Assembly: GCA_902625215.1 (NCBI GenBank)
Contig: CACOAO010000007.1
Coordinates: 1-64,000, forward strand
Direction of reading: 5' to 3'
Length of the DNA stretch: 64,000 nt
Origin: an uncultured SAR116 cluster alpha proteobacterium
GTDB taxonomy: Bacteria > Pseudomonadota > Alphaproteobacteria > Puniceispirillales > Marisalimonadaceae
Under the pieces are notes generated by a model. That model worked only from the letters and a program-made list of their open reading frames with translations. It was not told where the DNA came from and searched no databases. Position 1 is the stretch's first letter, and each line of letters opens with the position of its first letter. Both the position numbers and the translations under genes were made by a program. Positions 56,671 to 64,000 of the stretch are shown here, piece after piece.

Positions 56671-56726
56671 TTAAATTAATTTAACTAAGTAATTGACTTT
56701 ATTGAATAATTATCATTTTATCCACA
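56671..56726. promoter_or_regulatory. ccrM upstream control region with perfect DnaA box
   Basis: The 117-bp rnhB-ccrM spacer has TTGACT (56693) as a possible -35, and 56718-56726 is an exact TTATCCACA DnaA box 39 bp ahead of the ccrM start, overlapping a possible -10 (TTTTAT, 56716-56721). A TTAA-N6-TTAAC (56671-56685) is one base short of the CtrA consensus TTAA-N7-TTAA. The DnaA box is certain as sequence, its function is inference. Confidence 0.55.
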
Positions 56727-56746
56727 GTATATAAATAAGATATTAA

Positions 56747-59999
<3,253 letters not shown>

Positions 60000-60043
60000 T
60001 TTTATCCCCAATATATGTTTTAATTAAAAATTATTATCACTAT

Positions 60044-61453
60044 TTAGTAATTATCTAAAGTTAATCCTTCATTTTTCAAAAGATTTTTTACTTCCAAAAA
60101 TAACTCTTTTTTACCTCTTTCAGATTTACCTTCAAACCTAACTACGAGTGCTTCTTCTGTATTACTTGCGCGTATTAACCACCAACCATGATTATTTTTA
60201 ACTCTTAAGCCGTCTAATGTAATGACATCATTGGAATTATATTTTTCAAACACTTTTTTAGATATATTACCTATAGTTAAAAATTTAATCTCATCAGAAC
60301 AAAAAACTTTGATTTCAGGTGAAACAAATGTTTCAGGCAAAGTTGACATGAATTTATCTAATTCAACATTATTAGCCGTTAAGGAAAGCAGCCTTATAGC
60401 TGCATAAAGTGCATCATCATAACCAAAATAGGTGTCACCAAAGAAAATGTGACCAGACATTTCGCCAGCTAATGGGGATTTTATTTCTTTAATCCTTTTT
60501 TTGATGTTTGAATGTCCTGTTTTTCCAATTTCTGCTTTAAAACCTAAAGACATAATATTCTCATATGCTACATAACTTGACTTAATATCTAAAATTATTG
60601 TTTGATTATTTTTATCATTTTTAGCAATTGAATTTGCAAGAAATGCAGTTAACAAATCACCAGCAACTGCTCTTCCTTGTTTGTCAATAACACCTATTCT
60701 GTCTCCATCACCATCAAAGGCTATTCCAAGTTCAGCATCTACCTTTTTCATTTTATTAAACATAATTTTCAAAGTAGATTCATCAGTCGGATCAGGATGG
60801 TGATTTGGAAAATTACCATCAACTTTAGAATATAAAACAACATGTTTTCCAGGAATTTTTTTGGTTAACATTTCAACTGAAGGACCAGATGCACCATTAC
60901 CACAATCCCAAACTATTGTTTTTTTTTGAAGCTCCCTATCAATGTTTTTTAGGGGCTTTGTGATCTCATCGATATATTCACTTCTTATTTCAACAGGTTT
61001 AGAAAAACCATTATATGTTTTTGAATAGCCCTTATTTGCAAGATGACCTAGTTTTTGAATATTTTCACCAAAGAAAGAGTTTTGATTTAAAACTATTTTA
61101 AAACCGTTATAATCTTTCGGATTATGACTGCCAGTGACTTGTATAGCTCCATCTGCTTTATAATAATGACTTGCAAAATAAAGCATTGGTGTTGGTCCCA
61201 ATCCAATTCTGTAAATTTCACACCCAGAATTTTCCAGTCCCTTATTAAGTTTTTCCTCTAGTATTGGGCTAGATAATCTTCCATCCATTCCAATTACAAT
61301 TAATGGATTTTTTTTTCTTGGATTTTCTTTTCTGACGGTAATGCCAAAGAAAAAACCAAGCATGAAAGCATCTTCTTCTAATAATGTTTTTCCATAAATA
61401 CCTCTAATGTCGTATGATCTAAGTATTGTGTTATCAAAAGTGTGCTTATACAT
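60044..61453 (-). CDS. Phosphomannomutase/phosphoglucomutase (AlgC/ManB family)
   Basis: This alpha-D-phosphohexomutase converts sugar 6-phosphates to 1-phosphates for nucleotide-sugar synthesis. The catalytic phosphoserine is S109 in TGSHNPKDYNG, the metal loop DGDGDRIGV is near residue 247, and the sugar-binding G-E-M-S-G-H-I-F-F loop lies near 335. Length 469 suits the AlgC/PMM-PGM group. It starts at a TAATG junction with galU, so the pair is coupled. It probably supplies glucose-1-phosphate or mannose-1-phosphate; which one cannot be told from the sequence. Confidence 0.92.
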   Translation of the reverse strand: MYKHTFDNTILRSYDIRGIYGKTLLEEDAFMLGFFFGITVRKENPRKKNPLIVIGMDGRLSSPILEEKLNKGLENSGCEIYRIGLGPTPMLYFASHYYKADGAIQVTGSHNPKDYNGFKIVLNQNSFFGENIQKLGHLANKGYSKTYNGFSKPVEIRSEYIDEITKPLKNIDRELQKKTIVWDCGNGASGPSVEMLTKKIPGKHVVLYSKVDGNFPNHHPDPTDESTLKIMFNKMKKVDAELGIAFDGDGDRIGVIDKQGRAVAGDLLTAFLANSIAKNDKNNQTIILDIKSSYVAYENIMSLGFKAEIGKTGHSNIKKRIKEIKSPLAGEMSGHIFFGDTYFGYDDALYAAIRLLSLTANNVELDKFMSTLPETFVSPEIKVFCSDEIKFLTIGNISKKVFEKYNSNDVITLDGLRVKNNHGWWLIRASNTEEALVVRFEGKSERGKKELFLEVKNLLKNEGLTLDNY

Positions 61454-62322
61454 TAACTATTACTAATAATTTCATCTATTAGCCAATTTTTAAGATTTTG
61501 TTTCATTTCTGGCCTTTCAATAGAAAAGCGAATGTTAGCTTGTATAAATCCCAATTTAGACCCACAATCAAATCGCTCCTCTGAAAATTTATATCCCACA
61601 CAATTTGACACACCTATTCTACTTGCTATAGCGTCTGTAAGCTGAATTTCATTGCTAGCACCTATATTTTGTTGTTCTAAGACTTCAAAGACGGCTGGTT
61701 CTATAATATATCTTCCGACAACAGCCATATTACTAGGTGCTTTCTTTGTGGAGGGTTTTTCAACAAGACCTAAAATTTCAGTAATATTATTATTTATTGT
61801 CTTTCCTGGAGATATTACTCCATATGAAGATACTTCTTTTTTGTCAACATCCATTACAGCAAGCATGTTGCCAGAATTATAATTAGCAATCATTTCTTTA
61901 ATTGTATTACCACCATAAATTAAGTCATCAGCAAGAATTATAGCCACCGGCTCATCTCCAATCAAATGCCTTGCACACCAAACAGCATGACCAAGACCAG
62001 CTGGTTCTTGTTGTCTTACATAAGCAAAAGATCCAGGGATTTTTAGCATTTCCTGCGCAGTTTTGAGAGTTTGTCTTTTACCTTTTGAAAGTAAGTTATT
62101 TTCCAATTCAAATGAATGATCAAAGTGATTTTCTATCGCTGATTTGCCTCGACTAGTAACAAAAATAAATTGGTCAATACCTGCATTAGCAGCTTCTTCT
62201 ACTGCATATTGTATAAGGGGTTTATCAACTATCGGAAGCATTTCTTTGGGCATTGATTTGGTTGCAGGAAGAAATCTTGTACCTAATCCACCTACTGGGA
62301 ATATTGCCTTCTTAATTTTCAT
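61453..62322 (-). CDS. galU: UTP--glucose-1-phosphate uridylyltransferase
   Basis: GalU makes UDP-glucose from UTP and glucose-1-phosphate. The nucleotidyl-transfer motif G-G-L-G-T-R-F-L-P-A-T-K is at residues 11-22, followed by K-E-M-L-P-I, and the catalytic or binding blocks G-L-G-H-A-V and V-A-I-I-L-A-D-D are near residues 107 and 127. Length 289 is normal. It is the first gene of galU-phosphohexomutase-glcB and is divergent from ugd, which uses its product. Confidence 0.96.
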   Translation of the reverse strand: MKIKKAIFPVGGLGTRFLPATKSMPKEMLPIVDKPLIQYAVEEAANAGIDQFIFVTSRGKSAIENHFDHSFELENNLLSKGKRQTLKTAQEMLKIPGSFAYVRQQEPAGLGHAVWCARHLIGDEPVAIILADDLIYGGNTIKEMIANYNSGNMLAVMDVDKKEVSSYGVISPGKTINNNITEILGLVEKPSTKKAPSNMAVVGRYIIEPAVFEVLEQQNIGASNEIQLTDAIASRIGVSNCVGYKFSEERFDCGSKLGFIQANIRFSIERPEMKQNLKNWLIDEIISNS

Positions 62323-62423
62323 TCACAAATCCTATAAATTAGTATAGTAGTTGATATGGTTATTATTTTTTTATTTTCAATCAGCTAATAACTTTATGTT
62401 TCTCAAATTTAAGAGGATATAAC

Positions 62424-63743
62424 ATGAAAATAACAATGTTAGGAACTGGCTATGTTGGATTAGTCTCTGGAACTTGTTTTTCAGAGTTTGGTTTTGATGT
62501 TTGTTGTGTTGACAAAGATAAAGGTAAGATTACAAACTTAGAAAAAAATATAATACCTATTTATGAACCTGGTCTTGAAAATTTAGTTAAAAAAAACAAG
62601 GATGCTAATCGGCTTACTTTCAGTATTGATTTAAAAAACAATATAGCAGATGCAGATGTTATCTTTATTGCTGTGGGAACACCTGCCAGGCGTGGTAATG
62701 GTCATGCTGATCTATCATATATTTATAAAGCTGCAGAAGAAATAGCAAAAAATTTAAATGGTTATACAGTAGTTGTTACTAAGTCTACGGTACCTGTTGG
62801 AACAGGAAACGAAATTAAAAATATAATAAGTAAAACAAATCCCAAAGCTAAATTTGATGTGGTCTCAAATCCAGAATTTTTGAGAGAAGGCAATGCTATT
62901 GAAGACTTTATGAGACCAGATAGGGTGGTTGTTGGATGTGAAACTGAAAAAGCTAGAGAAGTAATATCAAAAATATACAAACCACTGTACTTAATTGAAA
63001 CGCCAATTTTATTTACTGATTTAAAAACAGCAGAGTTAATTAAATATGCTGGTAATGCATTTCTGGCTCTTAAAATATCTTATATTAATCAGATGGCTGA
63101 TTTATGTGAAAAAGTTGGGGCTGATGTCCATGACGTTTCACGAGGAATTGGTCTAGACAAAAGAATTGGTAGTAAATTTTTGCATCCTGGTCCAGGATAC
63201 GGTGGATCTTGTTTTCCAAAAGACACTCAGGCTCTTGTAAAAACAGCCAATCATTATGGTTCAAATATTTCCTTAGTGGAAAATGTTATCAATTACAACG
63301 CTCAAAGAAAAATAGATATGGCAGAAAAGATAATTTCTACCATAGGAAAAGATTATAATAATAAAAAAGTTTCTATTTTAGGGTTAGCATTTAAACCAGA
63401 AACGGACGATATGAGAGAAAGTCCATGTCTAGATATTATTCCAAAACTTCAAGAAAAAAATATACAAATTTCAGCATTTGACCCAGTTGCCATGGATGAA
63501 GCAAAAAAATTATTAAAAAATATCCAATTTTCAGATAGCATAGAAAATTGTATTAAAGGTAGTGATGCATTAGTAATCCTGACTGAATGGAATGAGTTTC
63601 GAAGTCTATCACCGCAAAGATTAAAAAAAAATATGAGAGGAAATATTTTAATCGATTTAAGGAATGCTCTTAACCCAGATAGTTTTCGTAAAAGTGGATT
63701 TACGTTAATTCAAGTTGGTAGGCCTAATATTTTTATCCAGTAA
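62424..63743 (+). CDS. ugd: UDP-glucose 6-dehydrogenase
   Basis: Ugd oxidises UDP-glucose to UDP-glucuronate with two NAD. It has the N-terminal nucleotide-binding GTGYVGLVSG at residues 7-16, A-V-G-T-P (about 86), N-P-E-F-L-R-E-G-N-A-I-E-D-F near 152, the catalytic Cys263 in GPGYGGSCFPKD, and the C-terminal F-K-P-E-T-D-D-M-R-E-S-P segment. Length 439 is typical. It is divergent from galU over 101 bp, linking synthesis and use of UDP-glucose for envelope polysaccharide. Its end overlaps the convergent proV fragment by 11 bp. Confidence 0.96.
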   Translation: MKITMLGTGYVGLVSGTCFSEFGFDVCCVDKDKGKITNLEKNIIPIYEPGLENLVKKNKDANRLTFSIDLKNNIADADVIFIAVGTPARRGNGHADLSYIYKAAEEIAKNLNGYTVVVTKSTVPVGTGNEIKNIISKTNPKAKFDVVSNPEFLREGNAIEDFMRPDRVVVGCETEKAREVISKIYKPLYLIETPILFTDLKTAELIKYAGNAFLALKISYINQMADLCEKVGADVHDVSRGIGLDKRIGSKFLHPGPGYGGSCFPKDTQALVKTANHYGSNISLVENVINYNAQRKIDMAEKIISTIGKDYNNKKVSILGLAFKPETDDMRESPCLDIIPKLQEKNIQISAFDPVAMDEAKKLLKNIQFSDSIENCIKGSDALVILTEWNEFRSLSPQRLKKNMRGNILIDLRNALNPDSFRKSGFTLIQVGRPNIFIQ

Positions 63744-64000
63744 TATTTGTTCCAAGTGATTTTGGTCTTTTCATACCCTCAACCAAATTTACCATTTCAA
63801 TCTTTCCAGTGATTTTACCTTTTGAGTTTTCTATAGTAACTGGTTTTGTAGGTGCTTCTGACATTATTTGAAGTATGTCCTCTAATACCATATCTTCTTT
63901 AACTGTAGCACCTGAACTTTTAGAATTTGTTGGTGTCATTATTGATTTTGCTTGTATTACTCTAGCCCTATTAATGTCTTTAATGAAATCAGAAACATAT
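63733..64000 (-). CDS. Glycine betaine/proline ABC transporter ATP-binding protein, C-terminal fragment
   Basis: The reading frame stays open to the window edge (88 residues visible up to the stop), so this is the 3' end of a longer gene. The visible part starts with Y-V-S-D-F-I-K-D-I-N-R-A-R-V-I, a segment I associate with the end of the ATPase domain of ProV/OpuAA-type betaine/proline importers, followed by a CBS-like regulatory tail (about 65 residues, V-L-E-D-I-L-Q-I-M-S). Such proteins take up osmoprotectants. The ATPase motifs themselves lie beyond the window, so the call rests on this tail. Confidence 0.72.
   Translation of the reverse strand, partial: YVSDFIKDINRARVIQAKSIMTPTNSKSSGATVKEDMVLEDILQIMSEAPTKPVTIENSKGKITGKIEMVNLVEGMKRPKSLGTNITG

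Noticed and set aside
60012-60043. Glycine riboswitch upstream of glcB, as in some marine alphaproteobacteria
   Set aside because: The 44-bp space to the upstream gene is too short to hold the tandem aptamer and shows no matching sequence.

Overview
The window is one very compact, strongly A+T-rich (about 70% by eye) chromosomal segment of an alphaproteobacterium, most likely a streamlined marine lineage of the low-GC type (HIMB59/AEGEAN-169-like or a low-GC SAR116 relative; the exact clade cannot be fixed from this sequence alone). The assignment rests on characteristic alphaproteobacterial gene order: rho-mnmE-mnmG-rsmG-parA-parB with holA-lptE-leuS-DUF3576, coaE-dnaQ-secB-tim44 on the other side of hemE, rnhB-ccrM, rsmI...gshB, and mutS-glnD-murJ-trpS-nfu-tsaB-rimI. 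Almost every gene is a core housekeeping gene. There is no IS element, CRISPR array, prophage or rRNA operon, and one tRNA (Gln, TTG) was seen.

Layout. 1-12 kb: mostly leftward block rimI(partial)-tsaB, a rightward polysaccharide deacetylase, a Bax-type glucosaminidase, nfu, trpS, murJ, glnD, mutS. 12-16.7 kb: maeB (malic enzyme fused to a phosphotransacetylase domain), adenosine kinase, a small lipoprotein, dapB. 16.8-20.6 kb: dnaJ, dnaK, grpE with a sigma-32-type promoter in front of dnaK. 20.7-27.2 kb: rph-rdgB-hemW, a penicillin-binding-protein-activator-like lipoprotein, rsmI, a BON lipoprotein, gshB. 27.2-31.3 kb: leftward histidine operon hisB-hisH-GNAT-hisA-hisF-hisE-HIT. 31.3-34.3 kb: smr, tim44-like, secB, dnaQ, coaE.

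34.3-43 kb is the replication and segregation hub. The coaE/hemE intergenic region (34274-34543) carries four DnaA-box-like 9-mers, one a perfect consensus, with a 76-bp stretch of about 87% A+T between two of them. Transcription diverges from it. It sits at the position where the Caulobacter origin lies (next to hemE) and is the best oriC candidate. Two perfect 16-bp parS palindromes follow at 37268 (between rho and mnmE) and 40527 (inside rsmG), just before parA and parB. 43-50 kb: holA, lptE, leuS, DUF3576, yggS, ribA, a response-regulator-like protein with a degenerate receiver domain, tRNA-Gln. 50-57.8 kb: ispE, TPR lipoprotein, a family-4-like uracil-DNA glycosylase with altered active-site motifs, slt, moaB, rnhB and ccrM; a second perfect DnaA box lies in front of ccrM. 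57.8-64 kb: glcB, a phosphohexomutase, galU, ugd and the C-terminal end of a ProV-like betaine/proline ABC ATPase.

A genome-scale peculiarity is packing: all ten convergent protein-coding gene pairs end within -14 to +4 bp of each other, leaving no space for intrinsic terminators, while three gaps (426, 309 and 270 bp) stand out as exceptions.
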